Below, one piece after another: positions 1 through 9,016 of a stretch of DNA of 64,000 nucleotides. The notes below the pieces were generated by a model, which was not told where the DNA came from, searched no databases, and saw nothing but the letters and a program-made list of their open reading frames with translations. How positions within the stretch are numbered: position 1 is the stretch's first letter; each line of letters begins with the position of its first letter. The position numbers were made by a program, and so were the translations under genes. The DNA comes from Candidatus Melainabacteria bacterium (lineage in GTDB: Bacteria > Cyanobacteriota > Vampirovibrionia > Obscuribacterales > Obscuribacteraceae): assembly GCA_003242885.1 (NCBI GenBank), contig QKMZ01000006.1:930001-994000 (forward strand). Reading direction: 5' to 3'.

Positions 1-1353
1 CTCAATAAATTTGAAGCCGAACTCAATAAGCGCGAAGTCGACTTGATCGAGCGTGAAATCAAGTCGCTCAGGCAGCAGGAAGAATTAGATCGTTTGCGTC
101 CGCTTTCGGGTCTTTATCGAGTCGTTCGAGCCATGGCCAGTGAACGCCGCCTGGACTCCCTGCTTGATGTAATTACTCGCGAAACGCAAGTGATGCTCAA
201 ATGTGATCGCTGTTCTGTTTTTGTTTTAGATGCTCAAGCTGCAGAGCTGTGGACACAGGTCGCACAGGGCTTGGTTGGACACCGCATGATTCGTATTCCG
301 GTAGGCGGCAACAGTATCGTTGCTGAATGCGCTCGCACCGGTCGAATGATCAACATTCCCGATGCATACCAAGATCCTCGCTTCGATCCTGCGGTCGATC
401 GCAACACTGGATATCAGACATCCAGCGTACTTTGCGTTCCGATGCTGGCTCGCGGCGGCGAAGTAATCGGCGTCTTCCAGGTGCTCAACAAATTCGATGG
501 GCCTTTCACTAATGAAGATGAAGACTGGCTTGAAGGCTTGACCGCCGTGGCGGCCGGGTTGATTGAACAAGCACAGGCATACGGCGAAATTGAAAGGTTT
601 GTCGACAAGACACTGGAAACGCTTGCGCAGACAATCGACCAGCGCGACCCACTGACTGCAGGTCACTCTATTCGAGTTACCAATTACAGCTTGCTTGTCG
701 GCCAGGCAATGAATGTGCCCGATGACGATATCGATGTGCTTCGCTACTCGGCGATGATGCACGACTACGGCAAAATCGGCGTGCCTGAAAAGATCCTCTG
801 GAAAGACGGCAGACTTACTCCTGATGAGTACGCTACCGTACAAAAGCACGCCAGCATCACATATGACTTGCTTTCCAATTTGCCTTTTACACGTCGCTTG
901 CAAGATGTACCTTTTGTCGCCTCATGCCACCACGAAAAGGTAGATGGTTCGGGCTACTACAGAGGTCTAAAAGGCGACGACATTCCTTTCCTTTCGAGAA
1001 TCATTGCTGTGGCCGATGTGTTCGATGCTTTGACTTCAAAGCGTCACTATCGCAATCGCATGCCGATTGAGAAAGTTTCGGAAATCATGTACAACGGCAG
1101 AGACAACCACTTTGACTCGACTTGTGTTGATGCATTTTTCCAATTGCCTTCCGCTCGCGTAATTGCTGTTCTCGAATCGGAAAGAGAGCGGGCCGCAAAC
1201 TTCGATGCTGAGCTGTTTAAAAATCTGAGTTGGCAGCGGCTCGTTGAGCTCGTTTCTGGTGGTCATCCAAAACGCGGCGAAGAGGGTATCGCAGAAGTTT
1301 TCGATCGTATCTACAATGCCGGATTACCTGCGGACTATCAATCGCTGGACTAG
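1..1353 (+). CDS. GAF and HD-GYP domain signalling protein, 5' end outside the window
   Basis: The frame is open from base 1, so the true start lies upstream; 450 codons are visible. A GAF sensor domain covers roughly bases 120-580, and an HD-GYP phosphohydrolase-like domain follows at about 600-1140. The His-Asp pair is at 760-765 (MMHDYGK), the second His pair at 928-933 (HHE) and the DGSGYY segment at 943-960. HD-GYP proteins are typically cytoplasmic c-di-GMP phosphodiesterases whose GAF domain binds a small ligand. Here the Pro of the GYP signature is Tyr; the metal-binding His/Asp residues look intact, so activity is still plausible. It converges on the next gene with about 45 bases between the stops. 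Confidence 0.9.
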   Translation, partial: LNKFEAELNKREVDLIEREIKSLRQQEELDRLRPLSGLYRVVRAMASERRLDSLLDVITRETQVMLKCDRCSVFVLDAQAAELWTQVAQGLVGHRMIRIPVGGNSIVAECARTGRMINIPDAYQDPRFDPAVDRNTGYQTSSVLCVPMLARGGEVIGVFQVLNKFDGPFTNEDEDWLEGLTAVAAGLIEQAQAYGEIERFVDKTLETLAQTIDQRDPLTAGHSIRVTNYSLLVGQAMNVPDDDIDVLRYSAMMHDYGKIGVPEKILWKDGRLTPDEYATVQKHASITYDLLSNLPFTRRLQDVPFVASCHHEKVDGSGYYRGLKGDDIPFLSRIIAVADVFDALTSKRHYRNRMPIEKVSEIMYNGRDNHFDSTCVDAFFQLPSARVIAVLESERERAANFDAELFKNLSWQRLVELVSGGHPKRGEEGIAEVFDRIYNAGLPADYQSLD

Positions 1354-1397
1354 GCTGGGTCCGTAGAACCCGAGACTATTTGTCTGTCGTTTTTCTA

Positions 1398-4301
1398 TCA
1401 GTAAACAACAACCTTGCCACGTCCTAAGTCCGGCCAGGAAAGTTGCCGCACTGATAACTCTGCATTTTCCAACTTCATTGCTTTGCCTTGCGGCATGGGA
1501 ATCAGCTCGATTGTCAGATGATCTCCGCGCCCGCTGACCACATCGACTGGATAGTTCGACTTTATGTTGATGGATGTGGGCTCCTTGCCGTTGAGCATAA
1601 CCATTTGTGTAGCTGTTGGGAAGCACACAGATTGTGGCTTTGGCTGACCTTTACTATCAAAATATAGGTCGTGCTCACCCGGATTCGGTTTGCCGTTGGT
1701 ACCGTTTAGGCTGATGCGAACCACTGCCTGAGAGCGTTCTGCTTCCAGCTCGCTAAGCTTGCCTGTGAGTTCAACCACAGCATGTGTTGTTTGAGGCTGA
1801 AGTTGCAATGGAACGTCTGCAAGGCAAGCGCTATTGAATTTCAAATATTCATCTGTATTCACACTGCTTTTCTCGCTTGCATGACTCTCTTTACCCTGTT
1901 CGCTCATAGCTTTGAAATTAAGCGTATTCAGAGGTATTGAAGTTTCTTGCGATTTGAACTCAGTGCGATTTCCATCCGCTGAAAATCCCACTGCCAAAAG
2001 CATGCGTAGTCGACCATCTTGAACACCAGGCGCTGAGGATAAATCTGGATTAGGTGGAAAAGGATACTTTCTTTCATTTGATTCGATGAATGATTGAGAT
2101 GGTGCGTTCGCTATAAACTCCACTCTGGGGCGCCACTCCATTGATGATGCATTTACGAAAATACGACCATGACTGAGATACTCATACGAGGGAGCCCTTC
2201 CGCTAAGCGTTTGTTTGTAGTCACCATATATGGTTAATGGGTGAGTTGTTGAACCGGAAATTGTGATTTTGTTCTTGCCTGATAGATTCACATAATCAAT
2301 GGGAATCGGCACGGCTCGCCATTGTCTGACATCATCGGCCGGTACTTTTATGTCAGCTGCGAATTCCTCCATAAAAGCTACCAGATCAAATTTCCTTTGA
2401 TAGAAGTGATAAACGTTCTTGGGAATCTCGTGAATTTTGTGCTCATTCAAAGTTATATGCGATTGCGCAATCTCCTTTTCGCTATCAATCAGAAGTACCG
2501 CCCAGATTGGTTTTTCAGATTGCTGCCAGGGCTTATGAACGTCGGTGAGGTCGATTTCTCTTGTTGCCATCACTTCACTCGATAACTTTGCGGCTAATTC
2601 TGCGGCTTCGACTTCTTTGAGCAAAGATAGAGTTACTGTGACGCCGAATGCGATAAACATCATCACGCAGGAGATCTTCATCGCCCTACTGGAAATGCGA
2701 CTTAGATAACCTGCTTTTGCCAGGCGGTAGAGAAGCCATGCCGTCAATGCAATGTATGTCGCACCTAGAATAACTCCTGCAACAATTGGATTTCCTATCC
2801 ATTGCAAAACCGTTTGCACCCGGGCAAAGTTTGCAACTAGCGTCAAAAGTAATGCGGGCAGGAGTAAATTTATCGCTGCGAATTTTGTCAGCCGCGATTC
2901 GACAACTCTGAAAACAAACCACGCCAAAGCAACAAAATAAAGCGGCGCCGCAGTAAAACCGTATCTGGGAATTCCTTCGAAAGCCGCATAAATAAGATGT
3001 CCCAGTAGCGCTAGCCACATAAGGACAATTAAGTGATCTTGTTTGTCATCGACGAAATCTTGATCCTTATTTTTGAACAGTTGCGTAGCCGAATGGATTG
3101 TTACAGCTAGGGCCGACGCAAGTGCGGCGAGCGCAAGTGAAACCAGAAACTGGTGTGCAATCCTGATGCTGGGCGCGTCACGCAAAACTGCAGCGCGACG
3201 AAAATCGTTCCATGGCTCTGCAAATATTCGCGGAAGTTTTCGGATGTCCAGATCAATATGCGCTAGCGGATCTTCTTTGAAATAAGCCAATTGAACTTCC
3301 GCAACGCTCTTCATCGCCCCGATCCCTGATTGGAGCGGAGCAGTCGGCAAACAGCCTAATCCATCGTTTATCAGATTATTCGTCACGATGGCGTTTAAGA
3401 CAGGCATTCTTTGCGGCAGCCAACAAATTGATCCGGTTGCCTGTTTTGTGAAAACCCAGAAAGGCGCCAATGCAATTGCAGTCATGCACGAGAAGACGAG
3501 AAGCCCTGCCGCTGCGCGTTTTGCATTGTAGCCAGAGAGCGCAAATACAGCCGGAAGTAAGACACAAAACATTAAGACTGGTTTTGTCAACAACAGAAAA
3601 GCAAAGAAGACTCCAGCGTAAGCAAATGGAAGTAGGTGCCGTAGCCCCTTTTTGTCAAATTTTGCCGTTGCGGAAAGGCAAAGCAGTGCAGTCAAAAGAA
3701 ATATTGCCGAGATTGTTTCGGTACCCAACCTCTGTGCTGCGGTCAGTGCAGGAGGGTAAAGAGACCAGGCAAGAGCGGCGAAGAAAGCCAAGGATTTGCA
3801 ACAGGTAGCGCGCCAGCTGAGAATGAAGACCAAGCCGCATACAATTGCTTGCAGCAAGCTCATAAGCATTGCAACTGCGTTCAATTCTGTAAGGCGAAAT
3901 CCTTTTCCCAGATTGATTGCTTTTGCTGCAACAGTCGGAAGCACAGGACCATCTAGAATCAACATATAAGCAAGTTCTTTCATTCTTGCTTTGGCACCCT
4001 TTACCTGGCTTTCTGCTGTTTTATCTTCTTTGATCTTAAGTATCGTGCGGGCGCTGTTCAAATAAACGCCAGAGTCAAACAGCTGCATCAGCCTGTCGTC
4101 ACCGCGTTTGAAAGCTTTGTCGGTGATTGCGGTTGTGATAGTAAAAGAAAAAAGAACCACCAGAGAGCAAAGCGCGATCAGAATAGCGCTGCCGGTTTTC
4201 GATGTTTTTTCTCTGTGTGTATTGGCTTGTTGCATAAGGTTTGGACGAGGCAAAGCGTCCTCAAGGCGCTTCACCCGTAAGCTTGCCGAATCCGTGAGCA
4301 A
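1398..4301 (-). CDS. Multi-pass membrane protein resembling GT-C glycosyltransferases (PMT/ArnT type)
   Basis: Up to 967 residues. The N-terminal part has about a dozen hydrophobic helices starting near residue 37. The first extracytoplasmic loop holds an acidic FDSGVYL segment, where GT-C enzymes keep their catalytic acidic residue. The order Asp loop, helix bundle and LLTKP-type motif resembles the PMT/ArnT family, which moves sugars from polyprenyl-phosphate carriers to proteins or lipids. About 390 C-terminal residues look soluble and probably face the periplasm. The substrate cannot be read from sequence. The long frame opens with TTG; an ATG at 4235 (MQQANTH) is an alternative start, and neither has a clear ribosome site. 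Family assignment is by fold pattern only. Confidence 0.65.
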   Translation of the reverse strand: MLTDSASLRVKRLEDALPRPNLMQQANTHREKTSKTGSAILIALCSLVVLFSFTITTAITDKAFKRGDDRLMQLFDSGVYLNSARTILKIKEDKTAESQVKGAKARMKELAYMLILDGPVLPTVAAKAINLGKGFRLTELNAVAMLMSLLQAIVCGLVFILSWRATCCKSLAFFAALAWSLYPPALTAAQRLGTETISAIFLLTALLCLSATAKFDKKGLRHLLPFAYAGVFFAFLLLTKPVLMFCVLLPAVFALSGYNAKRAAAGLLVFSCMTAIALAPFWVFTKQATGSICWLPQRMPVLNAIVTNNLINDGLGCLPTAPLQSGIGAMKSVAEVQLAYFKEDPLAHIDLDIRKLPRIFAEPWNDFRRAAVLRDAPSIRIAHQFLVSLALAALASALAVTIHSATQLFKNKDQDFVDDKQDHLIVLMWLALLGHLIYAAFEGIPRYGFTAAPLYFVALAWFVFRVVESRLTKFAAINLLLPALLLTLVANFARVQTVLQWIGNPIVAGVILGATYIALTAWLLYRLAKAGYLSRISSRAMKISCVMMFIAFGVTVTLSLLKEVEAAELAAKLSSEVMATREIDLTDVHKPWQQSEKPIWAVLLIDSEKEIAQSHITLNEHKIHEIPKNVYHFYQRKFDLVAFMEEFAADIKVPADDVRQWRAVPIPIDYVNLSGKNKITISGSTTHPLTIYGDYKQTLSGRAPSYEYLSHGRIFVNASSMEWRPRVEFIANAPSQSFIESNERKYPFPPNPDLSSAPGVQDGRLRMLLAVGFSADGNRTEFKSQETSIPLNTLNFKAMSEQGKESHASEKSSVNTDEYLKFNSACLADVPLQLQPQTTHAVVELTGKLSELEAERSQAVVRISLNGTNGKPNPGEHDLYFDSKGQPKPQSVCFPTATQMVMLNGKEPTSINIKSNYPVDVVSGRGDHLTIELIPMPQGKAMKLENAELSVRQLSWPDLGRGKVVVY

Positions 4302-4347
4302 AAAACATGATATGCGCTCAATCCATAGATAGTAATCAAGTCTTACA

Positions 4348-5346
4348 ATGGCAACCTATATTGACGGAGCTCGAATTCCCTTGTTCAAATTTCCAGAAAA
4401 GTGGTCGCTTACGGCTTTTGCCGTTGTACAGGCATTTACCCTGACCTTTGCCTTACATACGATCGCACACGCTCAAACAGTGAAGGCGTCGGAATCGCGA
4501 GGAACTGTGGCTTCCGTCGCCAGCCAGAATCGAGTTCAAAAAGGTGCCGCGTCCGCAGAAAAGGCGCCAGTAGCGCCCGCCTCCAAGCCAGCTCAAGAAC
4601 CGGCGGCTCAGCAAGAGAGCGACGTTTCCATTGAAGGACCAGACGAGCAACCGGCCGACGACAGTAGTCAAGGTATGAATTCGCCTCTTCCAGAAGGCGA
4701 AGCACAGTTGCGGGTACGCATCTCTGTGCCTCATCAGGTTCGCCCGATGAGCATGATCACGTTGTATCCATATCCTCCCAGACCTCCCAAGCAAATCAGA
4801 AACATAGCTAAAATAGACGATTCGCCAAAGGCGATACGTACTCAGCTATTGAGTTTGGGTTACAGTCAAAGATCTTCTGATACCCGATTGTTTCCGCCCG
4901 CCGGCTGGCGCTGGAAATACATTATTAAAGCGGCTCTCGAAAAGAGTGGCACGCGCCATCCGACCAACATCGTCACCATGTATCCGTGGACATTTAAGAT
5001 GGTGCCGTACGTCAAAGCAGAAATTAAGCGCGTCAATGACATAGAAGCAGACCGAAAAGCAAGATATGCGTCTGCAATGAAAGACTTCGAAGAAAATGGC
5101 GTAGACCTGGAGAACGAAGCTGCACAAAAGGGATTGGCACCAATTGAAATCAATCTCAAACGGGGTGCTACCAAGCTTTTATCCGGTGAAGCTACCGTCG
5201 CACCAGGAACCTGGTATGTGGTGGCAGCTCACAAAACATCAAATCTGAAATTCTACTGGCAGATGCCGATCAGTATTTCTGCCGGTGAGCGTCAAACAGT
5301 TCAGCTCACACAGACGAATGCTCTAGTTATCGAAGGTGGCTGGTAG
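4348..5346 (+). CDS. Predicted exported protein of unknown function
   Basis: 332 residues. An N-terminal hydrophobic stretch (about residues 19-42, ending AHAQ) looks like a signal peptide. A low-complexity Ala/Pro/Glu-rich region follows to about residue 110, typical of a flexible linker in an exported protein. The remaining 220 residues are mixed, with Tyr/Pro-rich segments and a C-terminal strand-rich stretch that could be a small beta domain. I recognise no family or catalytic motif. It is divergent from the membrane protein upstream (46 bases between starts) and ends 3 bases before the convergent RNase J-like gene. Confidence 0.7.
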   Translation: MATYIDGARIPLFKFPEKWSLTAFAVVQAFTLTFALHTIAHAQTVKASESRGTVASVASQNRVQKGAASAEKAPVAPASKPAQEPAAQQESDVSIEGPDEQPADDSSQGMNSPLPEGEAQLRVRISVPHQVRPMSMITLYPYPPRPPKQIRNIAKIDDSPKAIRTQLLSLGYSQRSSDTRLFPPAGWRWKYIIKAALEKSGTRHPTNIVTMYPWTFKMVPYVKAEIKRVNDIEADRKARYASAMKDFEENGVDLENEAAQKGLAPIEINLKRGATKLLSGEATVAPGTWYVVAAHKTSNLKFYWQMPISISAGERQTVQLTQTNALVIEGGW

Positions 5347-5349
5347 TCG

Positions 5350-7077
5350 TTAGATCGTCTTCGCCAGCTCGTGAATAATCACTTGCACAGTTGGTTTTGC
5401 TTGCAATTTTGCTCTCAGTGATTTAGACACGGAGTCGCGTATTTGCGAACGCAGTTGTGCAACATCGATTGGTGGTGCATCTTTTCTTGCACGGGCAAGA
5501 AGTTCATGGATATTGCCTTTCAACTCATCTTGCATTTCTTCCCACTCTCTTGAGAGCAGGAATCCAGATGCGCCGGATTCGATTGATGGACCGCTCAATA
5601 ACTCACCAACAGTGTTAACCACTAGTGATACTGTAACCACGCCTTCTAGGCTCAGTGAGCGCCTCTCATTGACGGAGAAAGTGGTGACTCGCTCGCCTTG
5701 ATCTCTATTGAATAAAACAGCTTGCGCTTCAATTGTTCCAATCATTGATGCTACGCCATTGTCTACTTCTAAAATCTCGCCATTCTTCAATGGGAAAACA
5801 TTGGCTTGAGCAATTCCCCAGTCCATGGCTAATTGCGCATGGTGCATGATATGCCGCCCCTCGCCAATTGCCGGCACAAAATATCTGGGCTTGGTTATAG
5901 ATAGCATCAATTTCAATTCTTCGCGGCTGGCATGTTTTGGCATATGAACGCCTTCATGCTTGCCGTAGACAACCTGCACACCGCGCGAGAGGAATTGGTC
6001 AAGAATTACAGACATCTGGCGAACGCGCCCAGGAATAATATCTGCGCTGTATATGACCGTATCGCCTTCTTTGACGGTCAAGTCTTCATTGCGCCCAGAA
6101 GATAGCTCCCGCATCACTTCCATAGCATCGCCTTCGCAGCCTGTGGCCACAACGAGAATTTCCTTGTCCTTTAGTTTTCCAAGGTCTTCGAGCGTTGCCT
6201 CGATTGATCGGTCGTAATTGAGGTTGCCTGTAAGGGCACCGGACAAGGCTGTTCTAATCAGGGTTTCACCTATGATTATTACTTTTCGATCGTTTGCTTT
6301 GGCCAAATCGCAGAGGATTTGCAGCCTGTGAGTGCTGGTGCCCGGAATTACAACGATGACTCTCGAAGGCGCACTGGCAATATGTTTGCTGAGTCCTGCC
6401 AGTACGGATCTTTCCGAAGGGGTGTAGCCGTGACTCTCAACGCCGGCCGAATCGCTAATCAAAAGCAAAGTTCCCTGATCACCAATTTGCGCCAATCGTC
6501 CGACATCAAGAAGGCGCTTGTCGACTGGAGTTTGGTCTAATTTGAAACTCGAAGTGTAAATGATGTCGCCTTCCGGAGTACCAATTCTCAGCGCAGCAGC
6601 ATCGGCAATGGCATCATTTACTTTTATCCATTCAACTTCAAAAGGACCAATCTGATAGGGATAGCGCCACTCTATAGTGTCCACTTCCGGGAAGCGCTTT
6701 CCGGTTTTTTCTCTTTCTTCGCGCTCTAAAAGAGACTGCGTCAGCATTGCAGAGACAAATTGCGGTGCCATAATCCTGGGCACTTTCAGGTGGTTTAGCA
6801 GGTAAAATACTCCGCCCGAATGTTCTTCGTGCCCATTGGTCAAAAGCAGTGCAAGAATTTTGTCGCCGTTTGCTTCTAAGAAATTTGTATTGGGCAGTAG
6901 CAAATCAACGCCCGGCAAACCTTCCGGCGGATAGGCGACGCCCGCATCAACAATCAAAATTTCGCCGCCATAGGTAATAACCCATAGGACCTGCCCCAGC
7001 TCGCTCTGCCCGCCAAGAGGAATGACTGAAAGACTATCGTATTTAAGATCTGCTCCGCCGGTTACTATGTGTGCCAC
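5350..7077 (-). CDS. RNase J-family protein with degenerate metal site (possible pseudoenzyme)
   Basis: 575 residues, normal RNase J length, aligning over the whole family architecture: metallo-beta-lactamase core, beta-CASP insertion (DSAGVESHGYTPSERS) and C-terminal domain. RNase J processes and degrades RNA from the 5' end using two metal ions. Most metal ligands are changed. The usual THGHEDH reads TNGHEEH (residues 80-86), the His of NHSIPD is Asp155, the Asp of HTGDF is Ser177 and the His of VHGE is Ile404. Only His83 and His86 remain. The phosphate-binding HVSGHAS region is HMPKHAS (378-384). Fold and RNA binding may persist, but hydrolysis is doubtful. An active paralogue may exist elsewhere. 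The ATG at 7077 is followed directly by conserved sequence. Confidence 0.85.
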   Translation of the reverse strand: MAHIVTGGADLKYDSLSVIPLGGQSELGQVLWVITYGGEILIVDAGVAYPPEGLPGVDLLLPNTNFLEANGDKILALLLTNGHEEHSGGVFYLLNHLKVPRIMAPQFVSAMLTQSLLEREEREKTGKRFPEVDTIEWRYPYQIGPFEVEWIKVNDAIADAAALRIGTPEGDIIYTSSFKLDQTPVDKRLLDVGRLAQIGDQGTLLLISDSAGVESHGYTPSERSVLAGLSKHIASAPSRVIVVIPGTSTHRLQILCDLAKANDRKVIIIGETLIRTALSGALTGNLNYDRSIEATLEDLGKLKDKEILVVATGCEGDAMEVMRELSSGRNEDLTVKEGDTVIYSADIIPGRVRQMSVILDQFLSRGVQVVYGKHEGVHMPKHASREELKLMLSITKPRYFVPAIGEGRHIMHHAQLAMDWGIAQANVFPLKNGEILEVDNGVASMIGTIEAQAVLFNRDQGERVTTFSVNERRSLSLEGVVTVSLVVNTVGELLSGPSIESGASGFLLSREWEEMQDELKGNIHELLARARKDAPPIDVAQLRSQIRDSVSKSLRAKLQAKPTVQVIIHELAKTI

Positions 7078-7121
7078 TTTGCATCCATCGGTTGGTGTCG
7101 AGTATATCTGTCAAGCTGGAC

Positions 7122-7190
7122 AGGCTCAGCCGTTAGAAGCGGCTGACCCATAAGGGAGCCTCGCAAAGAGGGGAACTATTTGGTTTTTTC
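7122..7190. promoter_or_regulatory. Hairpin-rich element in a 349-base divergent gap
   Basis: The gap 7078-7426 separates the RNase J-like gene from the acyl-CoA ligase. It contains a nested stem: outer arms 7122-7127 and 7156-7161 (AGGCTC/GAGCCT), inner arms 7126-7132 and 7140-7146 (TCAGCCG/CGGCTGA), sharing bases so they may alternate. A short CCTC/GAGG hairpin follows and then a run of six T at 7184-7189. On the plus strand this has the form of a leader ending in an intrinsic terminator. I cannot match it to a known riboswitch class. Confidence 0.3.
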
Positions 7191-7299
7191 CTGTCTATAT
7201 GATTGTACGCGCTTCCAGCGCTCTATGCATCTATAAATGAGCGTATATAGTCAAAACCGGACATTTTAGACCTGAATTAGAAAGTTGCGGAGTTGAATA

Positions 7300-7356
7300 A
7301 TGCGATCACTTTATCGAATGTTGGCTTTGTTATCCTTTCGCTCACCAAGAGCGTAA
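7300..7356 (+). CDS. Possible 18-codon leader peptide
   Basis: A short frame (MRSLYRMLALLSFRSPRA) with GCGGAG about eight bases before its ATG sits between the hairpin element and the acyl-CoA ligase start. It is rich in Leu, Arg and Ser. Short frames with a ribosome site arise by chance, so this is only a candidate leader or small protein. Confidence 0.15.
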   Translation: MRSLYRMLALLSFRSPRA

Positions 7357-7426
7357 AATCAGTCATTGAACCGAAATCGAAAATCGAGACGGAAAAGTTA
7401 TCGCAGCACTAGTTGGTAATAGGCAG

Positions 7427-9016
7427 ATGGAAAATCCAATCACTTCTCTCAATTGTTTGCTCTATCCCCTTGCAAATCACGCCGACAGGGCAGAACTGCC
7501 GGCTATTGTGGAGACTGATGTCGACACTCCTGGTGAAAGTGGCACAAATCATAAGACTTACACTTATGCGCAGATGCAATCTCTTATAGATGCTGCTCAA
7601 GAAGAGTTTTTGGCGCGCAAAGTAAGCAAGGGCGAGCGGGTCATGATGTCGGCTCCTAATTCAGCGCGGCTCTTTGCGGGCATTTTGGCTTTGTGGAGGA
7701 TAGGAGCGGTCGCTGTTCTTGTTGATGCTCGTGTCACAGTTCAAGAAGTTCAAAACGTGGCAAAAAGGCTCAACGTAAAGCTCTTGTGCGGATCTGTCAG
7801 GCACAATCCCAATTTTCTGACTGCAAATTCGAGCATTGAAGGGGAGAAAATCGGTTTGCTTGATATTTCAGCAATCCCGGAAGAGCCGAAGGATGCCTCA
7901 GCCTTGCCGAAGTTTGAAAGAAGCGAAGCTGAAATAAAAGAACCAGCCTTTATCATTTTGACTTCGGGTACAACTGGTACACCGAAAGGCGCAGTACATG
8001 AGCTTCATTCTCTGATGATCAATCTGGAAGAGCTGGGAGCAATGGCTTCAATTAAGCGGGAAATGCGTGGCATACTGCCGCTGCCCTTAAGCCATATCTT
8101 CGGACTGGAAGTAATGTTGATTTGCTTCCTTTTCGGTGCAAAAGTTGTTTTTTGTGATCTGACGAAGAGCGGATTTTTTGCTTGCATCAATAAATATGAT
8201 CCTCATATCCTCGTCGGTGTGCCTACCGTCTATGCGGCGATGCTCAACATTCCAACCGGCTTGATCAATATGAATTCCGCTCATATCTTGCTTTCTGGCG
8301 GTGCACCATTGCCGGTATCACTGGCGGAAGACTTCCAGGGCCGATTTGGCAAAAAGCTAAATAATGGATACGGCTCTACCGAATCAAAAATTATTGCTCT
8401 CAATCTGATTGGGCCTCATGAGTCAGTCGGCAAGCCGATCCCCTCGGTGAAGGTTGAAATCATGGGCGATAACGATGAGCCTGTTGCCGATGGACAAACA
8501 GGAGAAATTGCCATCTCCGGATCGAATCTGATGCTCAGTTATGTAGACAATCCGGAGGCGACGGAGAAGGCCGTTCGAAACGGGCGCTACTACACTGGCG
8601 ACCTTGGACACATCAAAGATCAGCAGATCTTCATTTCCGGTCGCGCTAAAGAGATGATCGTTGTCGCCGGCAATAAAGTGTTTCCTGCAGAAGTGGAAGA
8701 TGTTTTGCTCAATCATCCAAATGCCGCCGAAGTGGCGGTTATTGGTGTTCCCCACAAAAGCCTGGGACAGACGGTAAAAGCAGTTATCGTTATCAAAGAC
8801 AAAAAACTGAGCGATCAATTGCAAGAAGGCGGCGATGCGAAAAAAGCGGCGCGACAAGAGTTGATAGGACAGTTCAAGGACTTCTCAAAAGACAATTTAA
8901 AACGCGAATTGCGTCCTATGGAGTGGGATTTTAGAGCCGCGGGTGACTTCCTGCCCAAGACACTTTCCGGAAAAGTGGACAAGAAGAAATTAGACGCGGT
9001 TGGTGCGCCGACTTAG
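7427..9016 (+). CDS. AMP-forming acyl-CoA synthetase/ligase family protein
   Basis: 529 residues, the usual length for the ANL superfamily. The P-loop LTSGTTGTPKG is at residues 179-189. Further motifs are GYGSTE, the YTGDLGHI hinge-side motif, the SGRAKEMIVVAGNKVFP linker and a C-terminal LPKTLSGKVDK segment carrying the catalytic Lys. These enzymes adenylate a carboxylic acid with ATP and usually pass it to CoA or a carrier protein. Chain length and substrate are not readable. There is no N-terminal signal, so it is cytoplasmic. It overlaps the convergent kinase gene by four bases. AGG lies five bases before the chosen ATG. Confidence 0.88.
   Translation: MENPITSLNCLLYPLANHADRAELPAIVETDVDTPGESGTNHKTYTYAQMQSLIDAAQEEFLARKVSKGERVMMSAPNSARLFAGILALWRIGAVAVLVDARVTVQEVQNVAKRLNVKLLCGSVRHNPNFLTANSSIEGEKIGLLDISAIPEEPKDASALPKFERSEAEIKEPAFIILTSGTTGTPKGAVHELHSLMINLEELGAMASIKREMRGILPLPLSHIFGLEVMLICFLFGAKVVFCDLTKSGFFACINKYDPHILVGVPTVYAAMLNIPTGLINMNSAHILLSGGAPLPVSLAEDFQGRFGKKLNNGYGSTESKIIALNLIGPHESVGKPIPSVKVEIMGDNDEPVADGQTGEIAISGSNLMLSYVDNPEATEKAVRNGRYYTGDLGHIKDQQIFISGRAKEMIVVAGNKVFPAEVEDVLLNHPNAAEVAVIGVPHKSLGQTVKAVIVIKDKKLSDQLQEGGDAKKAARQELIGQFKDFSKDNLKRELRPMEWDFRAAGDFLPKTLSGKVDKKKLDAVGAPT

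Noticed and set aside
226..903. Long minus-strand frame opposite the HD-GYP gene
   Set aside because: Shadow of the real coding strand; no ribosome site or domain.
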